Under the pieces are notes generated by a model. The model ran no database searches, was not told the DNA's origin, and saw only the letters and a program-made list of their open reading frames with translations. DNA of 64,000 nt, from the NCBI GenBank assembly GCA_964518875.1, contig CAZFHI010000009.1, positions 1 to 64,000 of the forward strand, read 5' to 3'. Position 1 is the stretch's first letter, and each line of letters opens with the position of its first letter. This document shows positions 54,761 through 63,869 of the stretch, piece by piece. The DNA is from DTU024 sp964518875. Lineage in GTDB: Bacteria > Bacillota > Clostridia > Christensenellales > Aristaeellaceae. A program made the translations under genes and the position numbers.

Positions 54761-56083
54761 TTATTTGCCTACGCAAAAGTTTTGAAATATTGCGTCTATC
54801 ACGTCTTCCGTTACATGGCTTCCAGTTATAGCGCCGAGGCTGTTAAGCGCCGCCTGCACATGCACAGCGCACAGGTCCAGGCTTACGTTTTCTTTAAAGG
54901 CTTCTGCCGCTTCAAAAAGGCTTTCGCTTGCTTCCAGGGCAAGTTTTACATGGCGCTGCAGCGTAAGCTCGCTGTCCTGCACGCAATCTGCATTTTGCAG
55001 TATGCCTTTTCTTATATTTTCTATGCCCTCTCCAGTGTATGAAGAAAACATCGTTACTCCGTCTATATGCGGCTTTCTGTTTATATCGTACTTACTTTGG
55101 AGCACAATATGTCTTCTGTCTGTATTTTCATTTAAGAGCTGGTGCGCTTCCCTGCTCAAAGGGCCTGCGCCGTCTAAAACTATGAGCAGCAGATCCGCGG
55201 TTTCCATTTCATGCCTGGCTTTGTCTACGCCGAGCTTTTCAACCGCTTCCTCGCTGTCCCTTATGCCCGCCGTATCGTTTAATATAACCGTTGTTCCGCC
55301 CATTACTATTGACTGGCGCAATACATCGCGCGTTGTGCCTGGAATGTTCGTAACTATCGCCCTGTCTTCCATTAGGAGGGCGTTAAACAGAGAGCTTTTT
55401 CCGGAGTTAGGCGTGCCTATTATGGCAACCTCAAGCCCCTGGTTTAAGATTTTAGCGCTGCGCATGTCGCTCTTGCTTTTTAACGTCTGCGCTATGTCAA
55501 GACATTTTTCTGCGTATTCCCCGTACGAAAAGTCTTCCTCGAGCTCATCCGGAAAATCAAGCACCGCTTCTATTGAACTTAACATTTTAGTTAATTGTTT
55601 TTGTATATTATTAATAAATGAAAACGTGCCGCCCTCAAGCTGGCGCAGGGCGGCTTTTTTAGACAGCTCACCCTGAGCATTTACAAGCTGCATTACCGCT
55701 TCCGCCTGGCTTAAATCTATCTTTCCGTTTTCAAAGGCGCGCCTTGTATATTCTCCGGGTCCCGCGGGCGCTGCCCCGCATCTATATAAAAGCTTAAGCG
55801 CTTGCTTAACTATAAGCGGGCCTCCGTGAAGGTAAAGCTCCGCGCTGTCTTCGCCTGTGTATGAATGCGGAGCCTTAAAAACAGCGGCCATACACTCGTC
55901 TATTAAAACGTTTTTATCATGCAGATTGCCAAGCATAAGGTGTCTTGGAGCAAAAGCGTTATTTTTTGATTTAGGCGCAAAAACGCTTTTTAATATGGAT
56001 ATGGATTCATCGCCGGAAAGCCTTATAACCGCTACTCCTGCTTTCCCAGCCGCCGACGCCAATGCGGCAATCGTGTTTGACAA
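54761..56083 (-). CDS. mnmE: tRNA modification GTPase MnmE
   Basis: 440 residues, starting with TTG at 56083 with GGAGGCGG upstream. The N-terminal tetrahydrofolate-binding domain is followed by a helical domain and an inserted G domain: G1 GTPNSGKSS (223-231), G2 GTTRD (249-253), G3 DTAG (270-273). The C-terminal end CVGK (437-440) has the conserved cysteine. With MnmG it makes the cmnm5 modification on U34 of tRNAs. In many Firmicutes mnmE lies by rpmH/oriC; here it does not. Confidence 0.95.
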   Translation of the reverse strand: MSNTIAALASAAGKAGVAVIRLSGDESISILKSVFAPKSKNNAFAPRHLMLGNLHDKNVLIDECMAAVFKAPHSYTGEDSAELYLHGGPLIVKQALKLLYRCGAAPAGPGEYTRRAFENGKIDLSQAEAVMQLVNAQGELSKKAALRQLEGGTFSFINNIQKQLTKMLSSIEAVLDFPDELEEDFSYGEYAEKCLDIAQTLKSKSDMRSAKILNQGLEVAIIGTPNSGKSSLFNALLMEDRAIVTNIPGTTRDVLRQSIVMGGTTVILNDTAGIRDSEEAVEKLGVDKARHEMETADLLLIVLDGAGPLSREAHQLLNENTDRRHIVLQSKYDINRKPHIDGVTMFSSYTGEGIENIRKGILQNADCVQDSELTLQRHVKLALEASESLFEAAEAFKENVSLDLCAVHVQAALNSLGAITGSHVTEDVIDAIFQNFCVGK

Positions 56084-56187
56084 GCTCTCCGCCTCCTTAT
56101 GCTTAAGCTTAGCGCAGCAAACTCTGCTGTACTACTCTGGATTATACAGTCTGCCGCTTTTCATTGCAAGGCTTGTGTTTATGCGGA

Positions 56188-56216
56188 TTGATAAAAAACG
56201 TTCAAGGCTTTATAAT
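56188..56216 (+). promoter_or_regulatory. promoter of the dnaE-sigma-dnaD operon
   Basis: TTGATA (56188-56193) and TATAAT (56211-56216) with a 17-base spacer, 18 bases before the dnaE start. There is no other clear promoter before the operon end at 63267. Confidence 0.7.
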
Positions 56217-56233
56217 AATTTCAGGAGGACGAA

Positions 56234-59200
56234 ATGGCTTTTGCGCATCTGCATTTACATACTGAATACAGCTTGCTCGACGGGGCATGCAGAATAAAAC
56301 CCCTTATTAAACTTTTAAACGAAAAAGGCTTTAATTCCTGCGCCATTACAGACCACGGCTCAATGTACGGCGTAATACCTTTTTACAAGGAATGCAAAGC
56401 AAACGGCATAAAGCCCGTTATAGGCGTAGAAACATATCTTTGCAACGACAGGTTCAGCAGGAGCGTTCAGCAGGAAGGGCCTTTCCACCTTATACTGCTG
56501 TGCGAAAACAACGAGGGCTACAAGAACCTTATGAAGCTTGTGAGCATATCAAACCTGGAAGGCTTTTATTACCGCCCGCGCATAGATTATGATGTGTTAA
56601 AACAGTACCACAAGGGGCTTATAGCCTTGTCCGCCTGCCTGTCAGGCGGGCCTTCAACATACCTTTTGCAAAACCAGCACATAAAGGCCAGGGACCACGT
56701 GCTTCTTATGCGTGATATAATGGGCGAAGGCAATTACTTTATAGAGATAATGGACCATGGAATAAGGGAAGAAAAACAGGTTCTCCCTCAGCTTATACGG
56801 CTTTCCATAGAAAGCGGCATACCGCTTGTAGCTACAAACGACTGCCATTACCTTAATAAGCAGGACGCGCACGCGCAGGAAGTGCTTATGTGCATACAGA
56901 CAGGCAAAACAATAGAGGAAGACGGCCGTATGCGTATTGCTACGGACGAACTGTATGTAAAAAGCGAAGAAGAAATGCTTAAGCTTTTTCCCGATATGCA
57001 GGACGCTGTAAACATTTCGCAGCAGATAGCTGACCGGTGCAACGTAGAAATAGATTTTTCTAAAATTTATCTTCCCTCTTTCCCCACGCCAAACGGTGAA
57101 AGCGCCGGCGAAATGCTCAGGCGTTTATGCGAAAAAGGCTTTAAGGAGCGCTACGCTAACCCTACCGAAAAAGCTAAAAAAAGGCTCAATTACGAGCTTA
57201 AAATAATAGAACAAATGGGTTATCTGGATTATTTTTTAATCGTATGGGACTTTATTTCTTACGCTAAAAGTCAGAATATCATGGTAGGCCCCGGGCGCGG
57301 TTCAAGCGCCGGCAGCATGGTTGCGTACTGCCTGGACATTACTCAGCTTGACCCTTTAAAATACGACCTGCTGTTTGAACGCTTTCTAAACCCTGAACGC
57401 GTTACCATGCCCGATATTGACGTTGACTTTTGCTTTGAGCGCAGGCAGGAAGTTATAGACTATGTAGCCGACAAGTACGGGAAAGACCACGTCTCGCAGA
57501 TTATTACCTTCGGCACCATGGCGGCGCGCGGCGTTTTGCGCGACGTAGGGCGCGTCTTAGGCTACAGCTACAAGGAAACAGACAGAATAGCCAAAATGAT
57601 TCCTGTCATGCTCGGCATAACGCTTGAAAGCGCCCTTAGAATAAACCCTGAGTTTAAGGACGCCTATGAAAACGAAGAACGCGTTAAAAAGCTTGTGGAC
57701 ACTTCTCTTTTGCTTGAAGGCATGCCCCGCCACGCTGGAACGCACGCGGCTGGCGTTCTGATAACAAAGGAGCCGACGACAAACTACGTCCCGCTTCAGT
57801 TAAACGACGGCGCCGTTACTACGCAGTACCCTATGGGAGACGTGGAAGCGCTCGGCCTTTTAAAAATGGACTTTTTAGGCTTAAGGACGTTAACCGTTAT
57901 AAGGGACACGCTTGATCTGCTTAAAGAGCGCGGTGTTTTTATAAAAGCGGAAGACATCCCTATGGACGATAAGCCCACCTACGATATGATTTCAAAGGGC
58001 GACACGGCGGCCGTGTTCCAGCTTGAAGGAAGCGGCATGCGAAGCTTCCTTATGAATCTTCAGCCAAGGAATTTTGAAGACATAATAGCGGCGATTTCCC
58101 TCTACCGTCCCGGGCCTATGGACTTTATACCAAGGTACCTTAAAGGAAGAGAAGACCCTGAAAGCATAAAATACGAATGCGGGCAGCTTGAGCCAATATT
58201 ATCCGTAACCTACGGCTGCATAGTATATCAGGAACAGGTTATGCAGATAGTAAGGAAGCTTGCGGGTTATTCCCTTGGGCGCGCCGACCTTGTGCGCCGC
58301 GCCATGGCTAAAAAAAAGCACGACGTTATGGACAAGGAGCGCCATAATTTCCTATACGGCATAGAAGAAGAAAACATACCGGGCGCTATAAAAAACGGCA
58401 TTTCAAAAAAAGTCGCCGAGCATATATTTGATGAAATGGTGGGCTTTGCAAGCTATGCCTTTAACAAAAGCCACGCCGCAGCGTACGGCGTAATAAGCGT
58501 CCGTACGGCATACCTTAAACGGCATTACCCTGCCCAGTACCTTGCCGCGGTTATGAGCAGCTTTTTGAATAATTCCGGCAAGATCGCAAGCTATATACAG
58601 CATTGCAGAAAGAACGGCATAGACGTTCTGCCTCCGCACGTAAACAAATCCCAGGGCACGTTTACAGTTGAAGAAAAAGACGGCAGGGAATGCATACGCT
58701 TCGGTCTTTCAGCTATAAAGGGGCTTGGCGAAAAAGCCGTTGAAAGCATAATCGAAGAAAGGGAAGCCGGCGGCCCATACCGAAGCATTTACGATTTCTG
58801 CCGCAGGCAAAAAAGCGAGCAGATAACAAAGCGCGCGGTGGAAGGGCTTGTAAAAGCAGGGTGCTTTAAAGACTTAGGCGCAAACCGCAACCAGCAAATA
58901 TTGGTTTATGAGCAGGCCATGGCATCGCAAAGCCAAAGGCGGCGCAACAACATAAAAGGACAGATGTCCTTATTTGATATAGCCGCAGCCAGAGGCATAG
59001 CGCCTGAAGAAGAATATCCCGATGTAGAAGAGTGCCCGTACGAACAGCTTCTTCAGATGGAAAAAGAGATGACCGGCGTATATATATCGGGGCATCCGCT
59101 GGAAAACTACATAAGCGCCCTTGAAGCGCTCGATTTTTCCACCCAGGTTATGGAAGAAATAAATGACAGCGGCGATGAAGCCTTAAGCTTTGACGGAAAA

Positions 59201-59749
59201 AATGTTACAATAGGCGGACTGGTTTCTGCAATACGCACGCAAACCACAAAAAAAGGACAGCTCATGAGTTTTTTGACGCTTGAAGACCTGTACGGTCAGG
59301 TGGAATGCATACTTTTTCCCCGCGTGCACGACCGCTTTTACAGCATGCTCAACAAGGACGAAGCCGTAATGGTTTACGGGAAACTGTCCATACGCGAGGA
59401 CGAGGACACAAAAATACTCGTGGACAATATAAAGCCGCTTAACAAGGCAGGTTCAGCAAAAAAAGACACGCAAATCAAAAAAAATCCAGGCGGATTAAAC
59501 GACGTCCAGCTTGCAAAAATCTCGACTGAAAAGCTGTTTTTAAAAACGCGGCGCAGCAAAATGCAGGCCATAATGAATATTTGTAAAAAGCATAAAGGAA
59601 ACGTGCCTGTATATATTAACCTTGATGATGAAGGCATTACGCTGCTCGCTCCGCGCGAGTACTGGTGCTCAAGCGGAAAACAAGCCAAGGAAGCGCTTGC
59701 AGAAATGCTCCCCGATGAAAATATGAAGGTGGTTATTAACAATGAGTGA
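56234..59749 (+). CDS. dnaE: DNA polymerase III alpha subunit, DnaE type
   Basis: 1171 residues. The N-terminal PHP domain (LHLHTEYSLLDGACRI and AITDHGSMYG) is followed by the polymerase core with PDIDVDF at about residue 395 (catalytic Asp pair), then the HhH and the C-terminal OB domain (VTIGGLVSAIRTQTTKKGQL). It lacks an exonuclease insert, so it is DnaE and not PolC. PolC should exist elsewhere in a Firmicute of this kind. GGAGG precedes the start. It heads the operon with the anti-sigma and sigma genes. Confidence 0.96.
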   Translation: MAFAHLHLHTEYSLLDGACRIKPLIKLLNEKGFNSCAITDHGSMYGVIPFYKECKANGIKPVIGVETYLCNDRFSRSVQQEGPFHLILLCENNEGYKNLMKLVSISNLEGFYYRPRIDYDVLKQYHKGLIALSACLSGGPSTYLLQNQHIKARDHVLLMRDIMGEGNYFIEIMDHGIREEKQVLPQLIRLSIESGIPLVATNDCHYLNKQDAHAQEVLMCIQTGKTIEEDGRMRIATDELYVKSEEEMLKLFPDMQDAVNISQQIADRCNVEIDFSKIYLPSFPTPNGESAGEMLRRLCEKGFKERYANPTEKAKKRLNYELKIIEQMGYLDYFLIVWDFISYAKSQNIMVGPGRGSSAGSMVAYCLDITQLDPLKYDLLFERFLNPERVTMPDIDVDFCFERRQEVIDYVADKYGKDHVSQIITFGTMAARGVLRDVGRVLGYSYKETDRIAKMIPVMLGITLESALRINPEFKDAYENEERVKKLVDTSLLLEGMPRHAGTHAAGVLITKEPTTNYVPLQLNDGAVTTQYPMGDVEALGLLKMDFLGLRTLTVIRDTLDLLKERGVFIKAEDIPMDDKPTYDMISKGDTAAVFQLEGSGMRSFLMNLQPRNFEDIIAAISLYRPGPMDFIPRYLKGREDPESIKYECGQLEPILSVTYGCIVYQEQVMQIVRKLAGYSLGRADLVRRAMAKKKHDVMDKERHNFLYGIEEENIPGAIKNGISKKVAEHIFDEMVGFASYAFNKSHAAAYGVISVRTAYLKRHYPAQYLAAVMSSFLNNSGKIASYIQHCRKNGIDVLPPHVNKSQGTFTVEEKDGRECIRFGLSAIKGLGEKAVESIIEEREAGGPYRSIYDFCRRQKSEQITKRAVEGLVKAGCFKDLGANRNQQILVYEQAMASQSQRRRNNIKGQMSLFDIAAARGIAPEEEYPDVEECPYEQLLQMEKEMTGVYISGHPLENYISALEALDFSTQVMEEINDSGDEALSFDGKNVTIGGLVSAIRTQTTKKGQLMSFLTLEDLYGQVECILFPRVHDRFYSMLNKDEAVMVYGKLSIREDEDTKILVDNIKPLNKAGSAKKDTQIKKNPGGLNDVQLAKISTEKLFLKTRRSKMQAIMNICKKHKGNVPVYINLDDEGITLLAPREYWCSSGKQAKEALAEMLPDENMKVVINNE

Positions 59750-60137
59750 TTTAACTATTACAGTACCGGCAGAACGCAAATGGATACTCGCTCTGCGCAC
59801 TACCATAGGCGCATGCGGCAGCCTTGCGGGGCTTTCTTTGGATACCATAAGCGATTTGCGGTTAGCGATAGACGAAAGCTACGACCTTTTGTCCCACCAG
59901 CCGCGCGCGTTTGAAAAGGTAAGAATGGACTGCGCCATAGAAAACAATAAGCTTAACATAAAGCTCATGGGCATACGCAGCGACAGCTTCCAGTCCTGCG
60001 AGCCGCAGGACCCGCAGACCGCAAAGCTTATAATAGGTATGCTCGTTACGGATATACAGCTTGAGGGCGACAGCTGCGGCATACACAGTATATCCCTTTC
60101 TATAAACACTGGCGAGGAAATAAATGAGCGCAGATGA
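59742..60137 (+). CDS. degenerate RsbW/SpoIIAB-like anti-sigma factor
   Basis: 131 residues with the shape of HATPase-type anti-sigma factors: N-terminal beta strand, helix (WILALRTTIGACGSLAGLSL), the N-box region DLRLAIDESYDLLSH. The Asn that holds magnesium and ATP in active kinases is replaced (the N-box reads ESYDLL), and the glycine-rich lid is absent. It may bind the sigma factor encoded just downstream without kinase activity. It overlaps the dnaE stop by eight bases and the sigma gene by 14. Confidence 0.75.
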   Translation: MSDLTITVPAERKWILALRTTIGACGSLAGLSLDTISDLRLAIDESYDLLSHQPRAFEKVRMDCAIENNKLNIKLMGIRSDSFQSCEPQDPQTAKLIIGMLVTDIQLEGDSCGIHSISLSINTGEEINERR

Positions 60138-60852
60138 TTTACACGCAAAAGCAATACAATACGCCAATAGTCCATCAGACGGCAGCTTAAACGACGCAGT
60201 TGAAGCGGGTCTTCCCCTTGCGTACGCCATCGCCGTACGGTTTAAGGGACGCGGCATAGAGATTGAGGACTTAAAGCAGGTGGCCGCCATGGCGCTCGTT
60301 GAAGCATTAAAGCGTTTCGAGCCTGAAAGGGGCCTGCGTTTTTCCACATTCGCCATGCCTACGATTACAGGCAAAGTTAGAAACTATATACGCGACAAGG
60401 CCGATATACTGCGCTCCCCAAGGACGCTGCGCGAGCAGGGCATTAAGATGGACAGGGCGAACGCCGAGCTTACCCAGAAGCTTAGAAGAGAACCGTCCGT
60501 TCAAGAGCTCGCAGAGCATTTAGGCTGGGATATAGAGCAGGTTTTGGATATAGAGACCATGCGCGACAGAACCAGCGTAGCTTCTTTAGATATGCCTGAT
60601 GAAGATGGCATGTATCTGTACGACAGAGTGGGCGAAGAGGATTTAAGCTTTAAAGCGCTTGAAACAAGAGAAGACTTAAAAAAAGCTATTAAAATATTGA
60701 GCTCCAGGGAAAAAGCTTTGCTGTTCTACCGCTTTTCTGAAAGGCTTTCTCAAAGCGAAACAGGAAAAAAATTAGGCATGAGCCAAATGCAGGTAAGCCG
60801 TATGGAAAGAAGAATACTCGCTACTTTAAAGGAAAAGCTCCAGAGCGATTGA
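60124..60852 (+). CDS. SigB/SigF/SigG-family sigma factor
   Basis: 242 residues: sigma region 2 (EIEDLKQVAAMALVEALKRF with RFSTFAMPTITGKVRNYIRD), region 3 (SVQELAEHLGWDIEQVLDIE) and region 4 HTH (RLSQSETGKKLGMSQMQVSR). It belongs to the general-stress and sporulation group of sigma factors; which one cannot be told from sequence alone. Its overlap with an anti-sigma gene fits the usual partner-switching unit, but no anti-anti-sigma gene is near. Confidence 0.85.
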   Translation: MSADDLHAKAIQYANSPSDGSLNDAVEAGLPLAYAIAVRFKGRGIEIEDLKQVAAMALVEALKRFEPERGLRFSTFAMPTITGKVRNYIRDKADILRSPRTLREQGIKMDRANAELTQKLRREPSVQELAEHLGWDIEQVLDIETMRDRTSVASLDMPDEDGMYLYDRVGEEDLSFKALETREDLKKAIKILSSREKALLFYRFSERLSQSETGKKLGMSQMQVSRMERRILATLKEKLQSD

Positions 60853-60872
60853 TAGATTAAGAAAGGAATTAC

Positions 60873-62318
60873 ATGCTAAAAAAAGACGACACCCTGCGCA
60901 TATTTGGCGTTACAAGTGTCGAGAATTTATTTTTTTCACAATATATGCCAGACGCTGACGGAGATTTTGTTAAAGTATATTTAAGCTGTCTTTACCATTG
61001 CCAGCTTGGCGATGAAAGCTTTTCCCCCACGGAAATAGCAAACGAGCTGCATCTTGAAAAAAACAGAGTGGAATCTGCGCTGCGCTACTGGGAAAGACGC
61101 CGCCTTATTACAAGAAAAAGCGACAATCCCCCTTCTTATGTTCTGCACTCGTTAAGCGCGAACATGCTTACGGGGAGGGATTCGTTTAAGGCAAACGAAG
61201 ATTACGTTCATTTTACAGAATCCGTTTACGCCTTATTTAACGATAAGCGCAAAATACGCCCTTCTGAAATAGCTAGCGCCTACGAATGGGTGCAGGATTT
61301 AGGGCTTCCGCAGGCGGTGGTGCTTATGCTGCTAAGCTACTGCATGTCCTTGCGAGGCATAAACTTCAGCTTTTCTTACGCGCAAAAAGTAGCGGTAAAA
61401 ATAAAAGAAGAAGGCATAAGCACGACCGACGAAGCGGAAATGTATTTTTCAAGGTCTGAAAACGTGCGCAAGGGCGCTCAGAAGGTGCTTAACCGCTTTG
61501 GGCTTAGGAGAAGACCTACGGACGACGAAATCGCTTTATACGAAAGCTGGATGTACAAGCTTGGTTACAGCGAGAAAGAGATTTTGGAAGCCTGCAGGGA
61601 AACGGTAAAAGCGACTAACCCGTCCTTTGCTTATCTTAACGGCGTATTAACAGGGCTTAAAAAGCGCTCAAGCGGCGCAGGTCTTGAGCAGCAGCTAAAA
61701 GAAGATTCAGACTTAATTGAAAAGACAAAAGAAATATTAAACATATTGGGCGTAAGAACATCTCCTGTTGCGGTGCAGAATGCGTATAAATCTCTGTTAA
61801 ACCAAAACGCTCACGAAATATATGTTTTGGCGGCAAGGGAAGCCGCGAGGAAGGGGCTTATGTTTGAGGACCTTCTGCCAATAGTTTCCGTTTGGCAGAA
61901 AAACGGTCTTAAAAGCGCGGAAGAAATACGGGAGTACCTTAAAAAGCAGGAAAACGTTATGCCTTTAGCAAAGCAGGTGCTTTCAGAAAGCGGACAAAAA
62001 GGCTTTCCTTCTCAGGGCGATATAGGTCTTGTGCTGCGCTGGAAAGAGCAATTCAGCGATGAAATTATACTGTACGCCGCATCTCTTTCACGCTCAGCGA
62101 AGCAAAAAATGCCTTATATTGACAAAGTGCTTAGCAACTTTAAGCAAGAAGGCATAGATACCGTTGAAAAAGCAAAGCAGCACAACCAGTATAAAACGAC
62201 AAAACAGGTGTCCGCCCAGCAGTATGAGCAGCGCAGCTACACAGAAGACGAGCTGTCTTCAAACGCGCAGGAGCTTTTAAAGGAGGCTGAAAAAGGCATT
62301 GGACCGCGAAATACTTAA
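60873..62318 (+). CDS. DnaD-like primosome/replication initiation protein
   Basis: 481 residues: an N-terminal winged-helix (FVKVYLSCLYHCQLGDESFS, PTEIANELHLEKNRVESALR) and several DnaB2/DnaD C-terminal type domains (RRPTDDEIALYESWMYKLGY and EILEACRETVKATNPSFAYL; later repeats near 290-350 and 370-430). It helps load the replicative helicase at oriC or at stalled forks. Longer than Bacillus DnaD (about 230) because the C-terminal domain is repeated. The partner loader gene follows at once. Confidence 0.85.
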   Translation: MLKKDDTLRIFGVTSVENLFFSQYMPDADGDFVKVYLSCLYHCQLGDESFSPTEIANELHLEKNRVESALRYWERRRLITRKSDNPPSYVLHSLSANMLTGRDSFKANEDYVHFTESVYALFNDKRKIRPSEIASAYEWVQDLGLPQAVVLMLLSYCMSLRGINFSFSYAQKVAVKIKEEGISTTDEAEMYFSRSENVRKGAQKVLNRFGLRRRPTDDEIALYESWMYKLGYSEKEILEACRETVKATNPSFAYLNGVLTGLKKRSSGAGLEQQLKEDSDLIEKTKEILNILGVRTSPVAVQNAYKSLLNQNAHEIYVLAAREAARKGLMFEDLLPIVSVWQKNGLKSAEEIREYLKKQENVMPLAKQVLSESGQKGFPSQGDIGLVLRWKEQFSDEIILYAASLSRSAKQKMPYIDKVLSNFKQEGIDTVEKAKQHNQYKTTKQVSAQQYEQRSYTEDELSSNAQELLKEAEKGIGPRNT

Positions 62319-63267
62319 GCAGGCTCTTAACGAATGCAAGGCAGAGCAGCTAAAAAACAGACAGCTTGAAATAGAAAAACAGCGTGAAGCATTTGAAAAA
62401 AACCCTAAGCTTATTGAGCTTGTTGAAAAAAGACACGATTTAATTTTTGAAAATTTAAAATCCGCTTTTTCTGATTCATCTCCGGAAAATATAGAGGCGC
62501 AGGTGCGCGAAATAAACGAACGGATAAAGCTTGAGCTTAGCAAAGCGGGTCTTCCCGAAAACCAGTTGGAAGCCATATACACATGCAAAATATGCAGGGA
62601 CACAGGCTTTGTCGGTGAGCATAAAAAAGAATTCTGCAGCTGCATATACAGGCGCTGCCGCAGTATAACCGCTTCAAAATTCGACAGCGTTGTAAGCGAT
62701 GAAACCTTTGAAAACTATAACGAGCTTGTGTTTTCAGACAGGCCTTTGCAAAACAGCAGCGTTTCTCAAAGAAAGTATATGCAGCTTATAAAGGAAATAT
62801 GCGAAAGCTACGCTGATAAGCTGCCCTTCGCAACGCCTGAAAACCTGCTTTTTTACGGCAAGAGCGGGCTTGGAAAAACTTATTTGCTTAACAGCATATC
62901 AACGCGCGCAAAAAAAAGAGGCGTAGCGTGCATAACGCTTACTGCCAACAGCCTTTTAAACGAAATACGCAAATCTTATTTTGGAAAAGACGATTCTTCC
63001 ATAAATTCTATTTATGAAGTTCAATTATTGCTTATCGACGACTTAGGCACAGAACCGCTCTGGGAAAACATAACGGTAGAGCAGCTTTTTGCGCTTATAA
63101 ACCACCGTTTTGCCAACCATAAGAATACCGTGATAAGCACAAATTTGTCTTTAACGGAGCTTCAGCAGCGCTATACGGAGCGCATCGCTTCAAGGCTTCT
63201 GGATCCTCGCGCCTGCAAGGTTATACAGTTTTTAGGCGAGGATATACGAAAAAGAAAGCTAAAGTAA
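62299..63267 (+). CDS. dnaI: DnaI/DnaC-type helicase loader ATPase
   Basis: 322 residues starting with TTG at 62299. The zinc-binding site has CKICRDTGFVGEHKK and EFCSCIYRRC (96-120), Walker A is GKSGLGKTYL (187-196) and Walker B is QLLLIDDLGTEP (about 241-252). It loads the hexameric helicase on single-stranded DNA. It overlaps the DnaD-like gene by 20 bases. AAGGAGG lies 13 bases ahead of the start, slightly far, which fits coupled translation. Confidence 0.9.
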   Translation: MDREILKQALNECKAEQLKNRQLEIEKQREAFEKNPKLIELVEKRHDLIFENLKSAFSDSSPENIEAQVREINERIKLELSKAGLPENQLEAIYTCKICRDTGFVGEHKKEFCSCIYRRCRSITASKFDSVVSDETFENYNELVFSDRPLQNSSVSQRKYMQLIKEICESYADKLPFATPENLLFYGKSGLGKTYLLNSISTRAKKRGVACITLTANSLLNEIRKSYFGKDDSSINSIYEVQLLLIDDLGTEPLWENITVEQLFALINHRFANHKNTVISTNLSLTELQQRYTERIASRLLDPRACKVIQFLGEDIRKRKLK

Positions 63268-63302
63268 AAGTGCGGCTGTTAATTTATAATATCACATAAC
63301 AA

Positions 63303-63327
63303 AAAGACCGGTTTTTAATCGGTCTTT
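63303..63327. terminator. bidirectional terminator after dnaI
   Basis: AAAGACCG - GTTTTTAAT - CGGTCTTT, with A and T runs on both sides. It serves the dnaI operon and probably also the convergent CD1247-like gene (stop at 63384). Confidence 0.7.
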
Positions 63328-63383
63328 AAATTATTATGTCAACGCCGCAGCGGATTATATACGCTTTGGCGCTTTAAGCAAAT

Positions 63384-63860
63384 TCAGTCGTCGGTTTCCT
63401 CAGTGTCGTTGTCCTCGAAGTCTTCTTCGTCAAGCTCCGGAAAGAGAGGCTCGCCGCAGGACGGGCAGAGCGGTTCTTCTTCTGAATCAAGATCGCATGA
63501 GCTTAGCAGCATAGAATAGCCGCAGTGAGGGCATTCTATGTGTACAGGGTGGTCAAAATCTTCATCGTCTTCTTCTCCCCCGCTGTGCAAATGAAGTCCG
63601 CAGCTTTCGCAGTCGTCGTCGTTGCAGAAATCGTCTTCATCGTAAAAGATCTCTTCTATATCCTGAAGGTCCTCGTCTATTTCTTCTATATAGTTGTCAA
63701 GCTCCTCCACCTTGTCTGAAAGCTCGCCGTACGACTTGGCAAACTCCTCCAGAACGTCAGTCATGCTGAGCAGCAGCTTATTTGTGTTGTCATCCTCCGA
63801 CAGGTTCATTCCCGCTACCAGTCCCTTTAAGTATGCCACCTTTTCAGATAAGTTGCTCAT
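63384..63860 (-). CDS. CD1247-like acidic zinc-ribbon protein
   Basis: 158 residues: an N-terminal helical CD1247-like domain (KVAYLKGLVAGMNLSEDDNT) and coiled coil, a very acidic middle (about 60-85) and a C-terminal double zinc knuckle (CPHCGYSM and CPSCGEPLF), plus an inner FCNDDDCESCGLHLH. It is known next to efp in clostridia; the role is not established. The AGGAGG is good. Confidence 0.8.
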   Translation of the reverse strand: MSNLSEKVAYLKGLVAGMNLSEDDNTNKLLLSMTDVLEEFAKSYGELSDKVEELDNYIEEIDEDLQDIEEIFYDEDDFCNDDDCESCGLHLHSGGEEDDEDFDHPVHIECPHCGYSMLLSSCDLDSEEEPLCPSCGEPLFPELDEEDFEDNDTEETDD

Positions 63861-63869
63861 ATTTCCTCC

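Noticed and set aside
55002..55676. 224-codon plus-strand frame opposite mnmE
   Set aside because: Antisense shadow of mnmE with no supporting signals.
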